Origin: an uncultured Actinomycetes bacterium
GTDB lineage: Bacteria; Actinomycetota; Thermoleophilia; Gaiellales; F1-60-MAGs149
Direction: 5' to 3'
NCBI GenBank assembly: GCA_903960645.1
Contig: CAJCBN010000463.1
Coordinates: 1 to 27,183 of the forward strand
Length of the DNA stretch: 27,183 nucleotides
This document shows positions 1-9,364 of the stretch, one piece after another (position 1 is the stretch's first letter; every line of letters starts with the position of its first letter). Under the pieces are notes generated by a model. That model was not told where the DNA came from. It did no database searches and saw only the letters and a program-made list of their open reading frames with translations. Both the position numbers and the translations under genes were made by a program.

Positions 1-1
1 G

Positions 2-3000
2 CACTGCACCGTCAAGACGCGCCTGCCAACGCAGGCCGCAGTCCTGCGCTCTGCCCGCTGGATGCGCATCTACCTGGTGGTGCGCGCCGCCGACGGCCTC
101 GTCAAGGTCGACGCCTCCGACAAGACGAAGATCACGACCGCGCTTGGCGACATCACCGCTGAAATGTCCGTCGAGACGGTGATGGGTCCGCTGTCCGCTT
201 CGACGAGGACCCCTGCCATCGCCAGCGAGGGCTATCAGCCTCCCCGCCTGACCACGACGCTGCAGCCGCTCGAGAACCTCGGTCACAAGCGGTCGTTCCG
301 GCTGGTCTTCCACAACATCGGCGGCCTGCCCGCGGTGCCGGTCGGCAAGCACCCCGCACTGTGGTTCGACGAGGTCCTGCCCCACATGGACCCGGATATC
401 CCGTTCACGGTCACCGGGGCCGGCTGGTCCTGCGACCAGACGACCGAGAACACCGCCAATCCAACCCGCTGCAAGACGCGTCAGCGACTCGAGCTCGGCG
501 CCATGAGCGAGCCCGTGATCGTGACCTGGTACCCGCTCTCCGGAGACTCCGCCAAGGAGCGGGAGATCTACTACGAGTGGCAGTTGGATACGAAGGCCTC
601 GTGGACGACAACGGAGACGATCCGTCGTACGACGAAGCGTTACGGCGGGCAGCGCTGCCAGAAGTTTCCGTTCCGCTGGCGCTTGCGCCACCTCACGCCG
701 GCTCGTCTCGACGTGCACATCCTCGCCGGCAAGGGACTTGACGTCCGTCAGGGCGGCTCGCAGGCCATCACGCTGCGCGTTGGCAACATCGGACAAACCC
801 CCGCCAAGAATGTCGGCCTGAGGATTGCGCTGCCGGCGCACACCACGCTGACCACGCAGGATCCGGCCTGGACGTGCACCGCCGGCGCGAATGGCGCTGC
901 CTGCGCCGCCAGCGGCCTGACGATCCAACCCGGGAAACGCGCGGTGCTCAAGGTCACCGTCAGCGCAGCCACCGATGCTCGCGTGGGTAACGGCCGTCTG
1001 CGGGTGACGCCGAGCGCCACTGCCGCCCGAGCCTCCGCTGCCCGCTCGATACCCATCACGATCAAGGACATCGGCGATCCAGAGGCCACGCCCACCCTCC
1101 AGTTTGCGCGCGCGAATGGTGGCTGGCGCACCTGGAGCAACGGGTCGGTGACGCAGGTCATGGTCGGCGACGCCCTCACCTACCGCGTGCAGATCGCAAA
1201 CCGCGGCGGCAACGTCGTCCCGCAGGGCGACAAGGTTCGCATCTCCCAGGCCATCGGCAGCGGCGTGACGCTCGTCAACGCCGAGGCGAGCAACGGCGGC
1301 ACCTGCGCGTTGAAGCCATTGGTCTGCACCATCACCACCGCCGCCAGTGTCGCTCCCGGCCAGCAGATCGGCACCGTCACGATCACGGTCATCCCGCGCA
1401 AGGTCACCAAGCTCGCTGCGCTCGGGCTGATCACGACGACGGTCGAGAATGAGCCGGGCGACGAGACCGTGCCGGTGCCGGTGAAGGTGATCCCAACGGA
1501 CCGCACGCTGCGCGTGTCCTCGCACATCAAGCGCATTCCCGACGTCGGCGGCTTGGGCGACATCGAACTCCGCGTCGTCAACCTCCAGCCGAGGGGCACC
1601 TCCGTCGAGAACATCAAGGTCGACATGCCGCTGCCCGCCGGCATCGTCATCGAGCGCATCGACGGCAACCTCTGGACCTGCACGGTGGCGTCCGGTCGTG
1701 CCACCTGCGCCTTCGGTGCGGCCCTCCCCGGACGCACGAAGTCGCCGGTCGCGCACATCACGATCAAAGCCGTCGGCGCAGCCCGCGAGACGCCGAAGCC
1801 GAAGCCCCTGCTGTGGCGCGCCACGGGTACGACGGTCGGCAGCGGAACCTACGAGTACGGCATCTCCCACCTCCGCCTGCCGATTCGGAAGGCAATCAAG
1901 ATCGCCGCTGAGGCCTCGCCGCAATCGCTTGCCCCGTCCAAGCGCCCGAAGCACCTGCGCTCCGTCGTCCTGACCGGCTCGAACAGCGTTGGCAACGGCG
2001 TCTCCCTCGACTATCAGTGGAAGCAGCGCTGCACCAGCGCGAGTGACGAGCTCGCCGACTGCGCCCGTCACGGTGTGGCACCCGCCGTCCGTATCACCAG
2101 CCCGACCGCCGCGGTCGCACGGGCGCTGGTGCCTGCGGTGACGAAGCGGACCACGTTCGTCTTCGAGTTGACGATCAGTGACGGCAGCTCGACACAGACG
2201 AAGGTCGTCACCGTCTCCGCCGCCGCCAAGGCACCGTTCACGCAGGGCAGCGAGAAGCAACAGTCGGGTGCCACGGCAGCCACCGCGGCGAAGCGTGCCG
2301 CCCAGCAGGCCGCGCAACAGGCGGCCGAGCAGAAGCGCGCCCAGAGTGCGAAGCAGGAAGCGAGCGCCGCGCTCAAGCAGCAGGCGAAGCAGGCCGCCAA
2401 CGCCAAGACGCAGGCCAAGGGCCTGCTCAAGGTGAACGCAGGAGGCGGCCTGGTCACGGCCTACGCCGACACCGAGGTGGAGCTGCGGGCGACCGTCACG
2501 GGTGGCGATGGCAGACACACCATCAAGTGGCAGCAGACGAGTGGTGCGAGCGTCACGCTCCAGGGCGACACGTCGGCAACCGCCAAGCTGCGAGCACCGA
2601 GCACCCCCGGGTATCTCGCGTTCACCGTCACGGCCACCGACGCTGATGGACATACTGCGCGCAGTGCCGTGACCGTTCAGGTCGAGCCCAAGGGCAGCGC
2701 CCCCATCGCCCTCAACGTCAAGATCGCCGGCGCGCCCGAATTGATTGCCCCTGCCGGCAAGCCCATTGCGCTGGTCGCCCACACCACAGGCGGGGTTGGC
2801 AAGGTGACGTACCGGTGGTCGCAGACCCAAGGCGCGGCAACACCGCTCGCGAACGCCACGTCCGCGGTCGCCCGCGTCACCGTCCCGCGCGCCGCGAGCG
2901 CCGTACAGGTGCAGGTGACTGCGCGCGACGCCAAGGGTACCGTGGCAACGGCCACCGTCAGCGTCGCACCGCCCGGCGCGCCACCGGTCATCAGCTTCGT

Positions 3001-6000
3001 GGATGGAGCGACGACGGCGGCGGCGCTCGGAGCCAAGGCGACGATCGCGACGACGGTCACGGGTGGCACGGGTGACCTGAAGTACCAGTGGACGCAGCTC
3101 GGCGGCACGGCGACGGTGCTCGAGAACGCGGAGAAGGCGACGCTGACGACAACGCTCCCGCGACGGCAATCAATCAACACGTATCAGCTGACCGTCACCG
3201 ACAAAACGGGCCAGATCAGCACGGCCGTCGCCACGATCTCGGTCGGCGCGCCACCGAATGGCGTGGCCTACTGCAGCATCCTCAAGAAATCTGCCGGCTC
3301 AGCGCCGGTCAACGTGCCCCTTGGCCCCAACACCTCCGTCACCTTCAGGGAGCTCTCGAGCGCATCGACCAGCTGCGGCAGCGCCGCCGGGAGTCGCCAG
3401 TCGGACAGCACGGCAGCGTTCTCGAACACCTCGTTCACGTTCGGCGGGATCACGGTCACCAACGCGAGTGGCTCGGTCTCTCCGAGCTTCATCTCGATCA
3501 CGTCCGGCACCGTCACGACCCCGTCGTCGTGGCGCCTGCCTGCTACCTCAATCGGCACCGAACCCTTGACGGTTGCCTTCTCGGGCGCCAAGGGCAGCAC
3601 AGGCCTGCTGACCGGCAGCCTCAACGTGGCGGGCTTCCCCTTCCTGACGCTGCCGAGTGGCTGGAGCGGCACCTCGTCCCTGTCGTTTGCACCCAACACC
3701 GGCAACACCGCCAGCGTCGTCACGGTTGGCGCCACGGCGACCAATGGCACGGGAACGGTCACCGTCGGCGGCACCGCAACGACGGCTGGCGTCTTCACAG
3801 CGACGGTCACGGCCGATGACCTGCTCAACGTCGGCGACGCGACCGTCGACCTCGCCGGGTCGGTCTCCAACGCGACCGGAACGGTGACCTCGACGATCAC
3901 CGGCTCGCTTGCCAGCCCCGCCACCTTGGTCTCTGGCGTGCAGCTCTCGGCGTTGACCGCCACGTGGCAGACGCGCTCGAGCGGCCCGATCGCCACGGGC
4001 ACCGCGACCATCGGCTTGACTGCGGGCTCCGACACGAGCGCCCTCACCGCAGCGTTCTCCTACACCGACGCCGCCAACTGGTCGGCAACGCTCAAGGGCA
4101 GCGGCACCGGCGTCTGGACGCCGGTCAGCGGACTCAACCTGAGCCCGGCTGACTTCGCCGGCTCGATCACGCAGACGAAGGGCGTCTGGGCCTGGAACAT
4201 CACCGCCACCGACACGGACTGGCAGGCCAGCTCGGTGCTGGACTTCACGAAGACCACGATCGACCTGTCCAACTCCTGCACCTCGAAGACGCTGAAGTGC
4301 CCGTCGAGCTCCATGTTCATGCAGATCAGCACGACCGCCACGCTCGGCACGTCGAGCGCGAACCAGATGACCGCCAGCGTCCAAGCCGTGTTTGGACTCG
4401 GTGCCGAGCCCGGCTTCTCGGCGGCGGGCACGTTCAGCGGCAGCTTCACGGCTGCCCCGAGTCTCGTCCTGAAGATCAGCGGCGCAACCTTTACGGTCGA
4501 CGATCCCACCGGCACTGACCTCACGCCGAGCCTGACCATCCCCACCGCCACGCTCCAGACGCCCGACGCGTGGCGCCTGCCCGTGATCAGCGTCGGCAGC
4601 ACGCCGATCGCCCTCACGTTCACCGGTCCGAACAACGCCACCCCCCAGATCGTCGGCTCGCTGACGGCCCCTGGCTTCCCCTTCCTGACGCTGCCAAGCG
4701 GCTGGAGCGGCACGACGAGCCTCGCCTTTGCGAGTGGTCCCAGCAATGCGTACGCGACGTTCAACGCGACGGCCAATGACGGCTCGAGCGGCACCGTCGA
4801 CCTGTCAGCGACCATCAACGGCGACAGCACGTTCACCGCCTCCGTCACCGCCGATAATCTCGTAACCATCGGCGGCTCATCGCTCGACCTCGCCGGAACG
4901 GCGACCGATACGACCGGCACGACGGTCGCGTCGGTGAGCGGCTCGATCGCCTCGCCGATCAATCTCGCACCCGGCGTGAACCTGACCACGCTGACCGCCA
5001 ACTGGACCAACGCCACAGACGGACCGGTGATCGGTGGCGTCGCCACCGTCGCCATCTCCAGCGGGTCGGAAACCCCCACTGCCCTGACGGCGAAGCTCGC
5101 CTACACGAGCACCACGGACTGGAACGTCACCCTTACCGCCAGCGGTGGTCCGACGTGGGAGCCGATCAGTGGGTTGCAGATCCAGCCCTCCGACTTCTCG
5201 GGCAGCATCGGCAAGTCCAAGGGCGCCTGGGAGTGGAACATCGAGGCCGATATCCCGACGTGGAACGTGACGTCGATTCTGACGCTGACCGACATCAAGC
5301 TCGACCTCTCCAACTCCTGCACCCAGACCACGCTGATCTGCCCGGCCGCGGACATGTTCATGCTCCTCTCGACCAACGTCGCCCTTGATGCTCCGCTTGG
5401 CGTCGAGGTCAACGCCGCTGCGACGGCGGTCTTCGGTATCGGCGGCAAGCCGGGCTTCTCGCTCTACGCGGGCCTCACGCAGGACCTCGACATCGCGCCG
5501 GGCGTATCGCTCGGTTCGCCGTCATTCGCGGTCAACTACGACCTCCCCGAGGGAACCGTGCTGCCCACAACGGGCATGCCCAGCTTCAGTAGCGCCAGCG
5601 AGAGCGGCTGGAACGTCAACGTCCTCGGCAACCTCTCCGTCCCGGGCCTCGGCAACTTCGGTGACATTGCCGCGAGCTTCTCGTCGCTTGGCATCAGCCT
5701 CGGCGGCTGGGACCCGAACGGCGTCAGCCTCGGTGGGTCGAGCAACGGCACCCAGTCCGGCACCGCCTTCGGCTGGTCGTCCTTTGCCGCCACGATGACC
5801 GCCACCCTGCCGAACTTCGGGATTCAGACCCTCACCATGCAGCCGGGCGAGTTCTCGATCCAGGGTGGCTACACCCCACCCGACTGGTGGGGTCAGATGA
5901 CCTCCGCGTCGCTCGGCATGATGCTCGGCACGATCCAGTTCGATCCGGAGACCGGCTTCTTCAACGCCAAGATCAGCTTCGGTGGCGGCCACTCGATACC

Positions 6001-8434
6001 GGCCGGCGGCTCGCAGCTCGCGGTCAGCCAGCTCTTCTTCGACATCCAGTTCAACACCACCGGACTCACCGTCTCGGCCGGTGGCACGACCGATCTCAGC
6101 ATCACGGCGCTGGGCGGCTCCTCACAGACCGCCCCCACGTTGACGTTCGAGATCTCGTTCGACATCGGTACCAACGCCCTCAGCGGCACGCTCGAGTTCC
6201 AGGACGCCACCGGCTGGAACAACGCCTTCGGCGTCGACGGGCTCGTCATCGAGGATCTCGCGATCTCGCTCGGCATCACGCTTGACCCGCCGATCCCGCT
6301 GCCCTCGCTTGGGTTGTACGCGGCGGGCGACCTGCCGCCGTCGCTCATGCAGGCGTTCGGCGTCGACAACGGCGTGCCGATCTCGATGACCGCCGACCTG
6401 TCCGAGGCCACGCCGTGCCTCGCGATCTCGGTGGGCTCGTCCAAGGGCAACACGCCGATCATGGACATCGGTGATGGCGCGCTGACCGCCACCTACTTCG
6501 AATTCTCCGTCGCCCCCGATGGCTGCACCGTCGGCACGTCGACGATCCCCGCAGGCATGTCGATGGCGTTCGACGGCGCGGTCTTCGGCACCACGGTCGA
6601 CATCGCCGCCTCCCTCAGCCTTGAGCCCACCATCTTCAACGCCTCGTTCAAGATGGCCTCCTTCTCGATCCCCGGCACGGGTGGCGCGATCTCGTTCCAA
6701 GACACCACCATCGCGGTCGAGCTAAACGCGCTGACCAATACGGACTCGGTCACCTTCTCAGGCGGCTTCTCGATGTTCGGCACCACGATCGACGTCAGTG
6801 GCAGCCTCACCAAGACCCCCGACTCCGTCGACGCGAGTCTGCAGGTCTCGCAACCCCAGCCCCTCACCGTCGCGGGCTTCTCGCTGTCGAACCTGATGAT
6901 CTCCGTCAACGTCGAGTACGGCCCCGGAGTCGAGAACGTCTCCGTTGCCGCCGCTGGCGACATGAACATCATGGGCACCATCCTCGACGTCTCGATGGCC
7001 GCGACGATCGACAACGGCATCGTGGAGTACGTTGACGTCTCCGCCACGCTGCAGAATCTGACGCTGGGGCCGGCGACGATGAACGGCTCCTTCAACGGCT
7101 CGTACACCGCAGCCACGGACGCCTTCGACGTCGCAGCCGCCGTCACGCTGACCGTCAGCGGATTCTCGATGCAGGCGACGCTCGACATCTCCCCGCAGTG
7201 CGTCGCGTTCACCGGCGCGCTCAACGTCCCCAGCGTCTTCACCGCCCAATTGGCGGGCACGATGATCTACCAGGCCAACTGTGCCGAGCAGGTGACGAAC
7301 GCCGCTGGGACCGCAGTCACCGGCGCGCCGGGCGACTTCTCGTTTGCCGCCAACAACGTCGACCTGGCGGTGGCCGGCTTCGACATCGGCGGCAGCGTTG
7401 GCGTCGGTAGCGTCGGCGGCGACTTCTACGCGACTGTCGCCGCCTCCGTCGACCTCGTGCCGCAGAGCTCGAACGACGAGGTCAGCGTCCAGGGCTCATT
7501 CCAGTCGAACGGCGACTTCTCCTTCAACGGACAAGGCGAGCTCGACATCGGCGGCTTCATGCTGCAGGTCCAGGTTGCCGTCGCGAGCCAAGGCGGGAAC
7601 GAGAGCATCTCCGGCAGCGCGGACCTCAACGTCGCCGGCATTGCCGATGTCAGCATCTCGGGCCAGTTCACGATGATCGGCGGGCAGCCCTCGACCACCC
7701 TGACCGGCTCGGAAAACATCTCCCTCGGTGGCTTCAACATCTCGAACGCGCAGTTCACACTCAGCCAGACGCCGACGTCGCTGGGCCTGCAGGCGACGCT
7801 CGCGATCAACCTCGGCGTCGTCAATGTCAACGGCACGCTCACCTTCATCGAGAACGGCAGCGCCCCACCGCTCTACTACCTCGCCGCTGACGGCGATCTC
7901 AACATCGGTGTCGCCGACCTGGTGCTCAATGCGATCTTCACGAACTGCACCGACTCCACCTGCTCGACACCGGCCAATGCCACGTCGCTGACGATGACGG
8001 GCGATGCGACGCTCTTCGGCACCGCGTTCAACCTGCCGACGTTCTTCATCTCGTCGGACGGCGTCTTCTCGATCACGTCGAGTGCCAGCGGCAGCGCCTG
8101 CACCGGCACGATCACGATTCCGCTCGTCACCCAGCTGCAGGGCTGCTTCGCGTACACGGAGAACCTGGTTATCTCGAATGTCGCGCCGTACTTCTCGACC
8201 ACCGACACCGCCACGCTCTCCGTCAATGGTGATCGCTGGAACTTCCTCGATGGCCCCGAGGCCTGCTGCTGCAGGGTCTGCTGGTGGTTCGGCAGTGACT
8301 GCACCGAGCTTTGCGTGCCCGAGGGTGGCTGGACGGCATGGGAGAGCTGGGGGTCGTTCTCGGCCGGTATCGAGTTCCAAGCCGATCCGTTCTCGCTCGG
8401 CATCGAGCTGTTCGGCACGTGGTTCACGATCTAG
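2..8434 (+). CDS. Giant repeat-rich surface/secreted protein, 5' end outside window
   Basis: The frame is open from the first complete codon (base 2) to the TAG at 8432-8434, so the ATG at 62 is probably not the start; at least 2,810 residues are present. From N to C: about four DUF11-like beta-sandwich repeats (about 2-1840), each with a Trp/Gly-x-Cys...Cys signature; one Ig/PKD-like domain (about 1910-2220); an Ala/Gln/Lys-rich coiled coil (about 2252-2425); three PKD-like domains (about 2430-3255) with repeated 'TGG.G...Y.W.Q' motifs; two tandem 347-residue repeats (3443-5524); a long beta-rich, Gly/Ser/Thr/Asp-rich region (about 5525-8240); and a C-terminal cluster of six cysteines (8264-8310). 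I see no LPXTG motif, membrane anchor or catalytic motif. The signal peptide would lie outside the window. DUF11 and PKD domains are typical of extracellular adhesins and stalk proteins, so a cell-surface role is inferred. The exact function is unknown. Confidence 0.85.
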   Translation, partial: HCTVKTRLPTQAAVLRSARWMRIYLVVRAADGLVKVDASDKTKITTALGDITAEMSVETVMGPLSASTRTPAIASEGYQPPRLTTTLQPLENLGHKRSFRLVFHNIGGLPAVPVGKHPALWFDEVLPHMDPDIPFTVTGAGWSCDQTTENTANPTRCKTRQRLELGAMSEPVIVTWYPLSGDSAKEREIYYEWQLDTKASWTTTETIRRTTKRYGGQRCQKFPFRWRLRHLTPARLDVHILAGKGLDVRQGGSQAITLRVGNIGQTPAKNVGLRIALPAHTTLTTQDPAWTCTAGANGAACAASGLTIQPGKRAVLKVTVSAATDARVGNGRLRVTPSATAARASAARSIPITIKDIGDPEATPTLQFARANGGWRTWSNGSVTQVMVGDALTYRVQIANRGGNVVPQGDKVRISQAIGSGVTLVNAEASNGGTCALKPLVCTITTAASVAPGQQIGTVTITVIPRKVTKLAALGLITTTVENEPGDETVPVPVKVIPTDRTLRVSSHIKRIPDVGGLGDIELRVVNLQPRGTSVENIKVDMPLPAGIVIERIDGNLWTCTVASGRATCAFGAALPGRTKSPVAHITIKAVGAARETPKPKPLLWRATGTTVGSGTYEYGISHLRLPIRKAIKIAAEASPQSLAPSKRPKHLRSVVLTGSNSVGNGVSLDYQWKQRCTSASDELADCARHGVAPAVRITSPTAAVARALVPAVTKRTTFVFELTISDGSSTQTKVVTVSAAAKAPFTQGSEKQQSGATAATAAKRAAQQAAQQAAEQKRAQSAKQEASAALKQQAKQAANAKTQAKGLLKVNAGGGLVTAYADTEVELRATVTGGDGRHTIKWQQTSGASVTLQGDTSATAKLRAPSTPGYLAFTVTATDADGHTARSAVTVQVEPKGSAPIALNVKIAGAPELIAPAGKPIALVAHTTGGVGKVTYRWSQTQGAATPLANATSAVARVTVPRAASAVQVQVTARDAKGTVATATVSVAPPGAPPVISFVDGATTAAALGAKATIATTVTGGTGDLKYQWTQLGGTATVLENAEKATLTTTLPRRQSINTYQLTVTDKTGQISTAVATISVGAPPNGVAYCSILKKSAGSAPVNVPLGPNTSVTFRELSSASTSCGSAAGSRQSDSTAAFSNTSFTFGGITVTNASGSVSPSFISITSGTVTTPSSWRLPATSIGTEPLTVAFSGAKGSTGLLTGSLNVAGFPFLTLPSGWSGTSSLSFAPNTGNTASVVTVGATATNGTGTVTVGGTATTAGVFTATVTADDLLNVGDATVDLAGSVSNATGTVTSTITGSLASPATLVSGVQLSALTATWQTRSSGPIATGTATIGLTAGSDTSALTAAFSYTDAANWSATLKGSGTGVWTPVSGLNLSPADFAGSITQTKGVWAWNITATDTDWQASSVLDFTKTTIDLSNSCTSKTLKCPSSSMFMQISTTATLGTSSANQMTASVQAVFGLGAEPGFSAAGTFSGSFTAAPSLVLKISGATFTVDDPTGTDLTPSLTIPTATLQTPDAWRLPVISVGSTPIALTFTGPNNATPQIVGSLTAPGFPFLTLPSGWSGTTSLAFASGPSNAYATFNATANDGSSGTVDLSATINGDSTFTASVTADNLVTIGGSSLDLAGTATDTTGTTVASVSGSIASPINLAPGVNLTTLTANWTNATDGPVIGGVATVAISSGSETPTALTAKLAYTSTTDWNVTLTASGGPTWEPISGLQIQPSDFSGSIGKSKGAWEWNIEADIPTWNVTSILTLTDIKLDLSNSCTQTTLICPAADMFMLLSTNVALDAPLGVEVNAAATAVFGIGGKPGFSLYAGLTQDLDIAPGVSLGSPSFAVNYDLPEGTVLPTTGMPSFSSASESGWNVNVLGNLSVPGLGNFGDIAASFSSLGISLGGWDPNGVSLGGSSNGTQSGTAFGWSSFAATMTATLPNFGIQTLTMQPGEFSIQGGYTPPDWWGQMTSASLGMMLGTIQFDPETGFFNAKISFGGGHSIPAGGSQLAVSQLFFDIQFNTTGLTVSAGGTTDLSITALGGSSQTAPTLTFEISFDIGTNALSGTLEFQDATGWNNAFGVDGLVIEDLAISLGITLDPPIPLPSLGLYAAGDLPPSLMQAFGVDNGVPISMTADLSEATPCLAISVGSSKGNTPIMDIGDGALTATYFEFSVAPDGCTVGTSTIPAGMSMAFDGAVFGTTVDIAASLSLEPTIFNASFKMASFSIPGTGGAISFQDTTIAVELNALTNTDSVTFSGGFSMFGTTIDVSGSLTKTPDSVDASLQVSQPQPLTVAGFSLSNLMISVNVEYGPGVENVSVAAAGDMNIMGTILDVSMAATIDNGIVEYVDVSATLQNLTLGPATMNGSFNGSYTAATDAFDVAAAVTLTVSGFSMQATLDISPQCVAFTGALNVPSVFTAQLAGTMIYQANCAEQVTNAAGTAVTGAPGDFSFAANNVDLAVAGFDIGGSVGVGSVGGDFYATVAASVDLVPQSSNDEVSVQGSFQSNGDFSFNGQGELDIGGFMLQVQVAVASQGGNESISGSADLNVAGIADVSISGQFTMIGGQPSTTLTGSENISLGGFNISNAQFTLSQTPTSLGLQATLAINLGVVNVNGTLTFIENGSAPPLYYLAADGDLNIGVADLVLNAIFTNCTDSTCSTPANATSLTMTGDATLFGTAFNLPTFFISSDGVFSITSSASGSACTGTITIPLVTQLQGCFAYTENLVISNVAPYFSTTDTATLSVNGDRWNFLDGPEACCCRVCWWFGSDCTELCVPEGGWTAWESWGSFSAGIEFQADPFSLGIELFGTWFTI
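3443..4483 (+). repeat. Tandem 347-residue protein repeat, copy 1
   Basis: First of two in-frame repeats inside the giant gene. Anchor motifs recur at exactly 1,041 bases: WRLP (3530 and 4571), GFPFLTLPSGWSG (3632 and 4673) and G-[VA]-W-x-WNI (4181 and 5222). This indicates a duplicated unit without indels between these anchors. The flanking 'DLSNSCT...C' segment with two cysteines is also shared. The DNA has diverged clearly, so this is an old duplication. Confidence 0.85.
4484..5524 (+). repeat. Tandem 347-residue protein repeat, copy 2
   Basis: Second copy of the 1,041-base unit, directly following copy 1. A third, degenerate start may follow: a 'SPSFAVNYD...SGW' stretch before 5611 aligns with the lead-in to the WRLP motif of both copies, after which similarity fades. 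Confidence 0.82.
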
Positions 8435-8454
8435 CGGTTCGCTGATGAGCCGCT
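8433..8454 (+). terminator. Possible terminator hairpin of the giant gene
   Basis: An 8-bp stem with one G-U pair (8433-8440 with 8447-8454) and a 6-base loop begins inside the TAG stop codon. Only a weak T-rich stretch follows (GGGTTTCG), so termination strength is uncertain. Confidence 0.4.
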
Positions 8455-8504
8455 GCGACGGGTTTCGTCGTCGCGCGTCGCGCTACCAGCCGGGTCTGGA
8501 CGCA

Positions 8505-8527
8505 ACGAAGGGGTCAGACCCATTCGT
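8505..8527. repeat. Palindromic intergenic repeat, GGGTCAGACCC core (unit A)
   Basis: Imperfect 23-bp palindrome: ACGAA/TTCGT outer arms, one G/A mismatch, then GGGTC-A-GACCC. It shares the core AAGGGGTCAGACCC with the units at 8582-8606 (inverted) and 27018-27092. Confidence 0.7.
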
Positions 8528-8581
8528 CGCTTAGGCCACAGCATGCGCTCGGGCCATCAGGACGGGCCGGAGCGGTCGTGC

Positions 8582-8606
8582 GACCAAAGGGTCTGATCCC
8601 TTGGTC
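8582..8606. repeat. Palindromic intergenic repeat, GGGTCTGATCCC core (unit B)
   Basis: Imperfect 25-bp palindrome with GACCAA/TTGGTC outer arms around GGGTCTGATCC. Read on the minus strand it gives AAGGGATCAGACCC, so it is an inverted relative of unit A, 77 bases away. Confidence 0.7.
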
Positions 8607-8647
8607 ACATCCCGGCTGACCGGCAGAGCCTCGGGCGCAGTGGCACA

Positions 8648-8688
8648 GCCGCGACACCGACAGGGGGAGAGACTGCCGGTGTCGCGGC
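8648..8688 (-). terminator. Strong hairpin after the carbonic anhydrase gene
   Basis: A perfect 12-bp stem (8648-8659 with 8677-8688), extended after one mismatch by three more pairs, with a purine-rich loop. It lies 14 bases past the stop codon of the minus-strand carbonic anhydrase gene. There is no clear T tract, as often seen for GC-rich actinobacterial terminators. Confidence 0.6.
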
Positions 8689-8701
8689 CGTGCGGTGCGG
8701 A

Positions 8702-9199
8702 TCAGGCCGGGTCGATCTCGCGCAGCGTGCCGTTCTCAACGTGGTACACGAAGCCGCGGATCTTGTCGCGGTGCGGCACGAACGGGCTGTTCTTGATGCG
8801 CACGATCGACTGGCGCACGTCGGCATCAACGTCGGGGAAGGCCTCGGCGGCCCACTCGGGGCGCTGGCCGGTCTCCGCCTCGATGCCCTGCCGGAACGCA
8901 TCGTCCTGGAAGGTCAGCATGCCGCAGTCCGTGTGGTGGATCAGCACGATCTCGCGCGTCCCGAGCAGCCGCTGGGAGATCGCGAGCGAGCGGATCGCGT
9001 CGGCCGTCGCGACGCCGCCGGCGTTGCGGATGACGTGGACGTCGCCCTCTTCGAGACCCAGCACGCGGGCCGGATCGAGACGGGCATCCATGCAGGCGAG
9101 CACCGCGGTCTGGCGGGCCGGCGGCATGGGCAGATCGCCCTTCTCGAACTGGGCGGCGTAGGCGCGGTTGGCCTCGAGGAACTCGTCGGTAACGCTCAT
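8702..9199 (-). CDS. Beta-class carbonic anhydrase (Rv1284-like)
   Basis: A 165-residue cytoplasmic zinc enzyme that interconverts CO2 and bicarbonate. The beta-class site is visible: C36-x-D38-x-R40 in ACMDARLD and H89-x2-C92 in HHTDCGM, giving the Cys/His/Cys zinc ligands and the Asp/Arg pair. The segments HVIRNAG, IRSLAISQRLLGTREI and HHTDCGMLTF closely match the small mycobacterial enzyme Rv1284 as I recall it, and the length (about 163 aa) agrees. I chose the ATG at 9199 because AAAGGA lies about 9 bases upstream; in-frame ATG (9217) and GTG (9235) starts are possible but lack a clear ribosome binding site. It appears monocistronic, with a strong hairpin after it. Confidence 0.93.
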   Translation of the reverse strand: MSVTDEFLEANRAYAAQFEKGDLPMPPARQTAVLACMDARLDPARVLGLEEGDVHVIRNAGGVATADAIRSLAISQRLLGTREIVLIHHTDCGMLTFQDDAFRQGIEAETGQRPEWAAEAFPDVDADVRQSIVRIKNSPFVPHRDKIRGFVYHVENGTLREIDPA

Positions 9200-9284
9200 G
9201 CGGGACTGTCCTTTCATATGTTTGGCTAATGCCACTCATCACGGTGCCATATGCAGCGGCGTCCGGCAACGACCGCTGAGAAAT

Positions 9285-9302
9285 CTGACGAGAATTCGTC
9301 AG
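9285..9302. promoter_or_regulatory. Inverted repeat in a divergent promoter region (possible operator)
   Basis: A perfect 7-bp inverted repeat CTGACGA-GAAT-TCGTCAG lies between the divergent carbonic anhydrase (start 9199) and small membrane protein (start 9377) genes. It could be a repressor or activator site, or simply an RNA hairpin. No regulator gene is nearby. Confidence 0.35.
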
Positions 9303-9364
9303 TCCGGTGCGTCGCGCACGCTGCACCCGGGACACCGAAGTTCCCACGTCAGCGCCTGCTCCGA

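Noticed and set aside
62..64. ATG at 62 as the start of the giant gene
   Set aside because: The frame is open and protein-like back to the window edge (HCTVKT...), there is no signal peptide after this ATG, and no ribosome binding site before it.
8601..9161. Plus-strand ORF opposite the carbonic anhydrase
   Set aside because: No family features; the minus strand encodes a complete beta-carbonic anhydrase with all zinc ligands.
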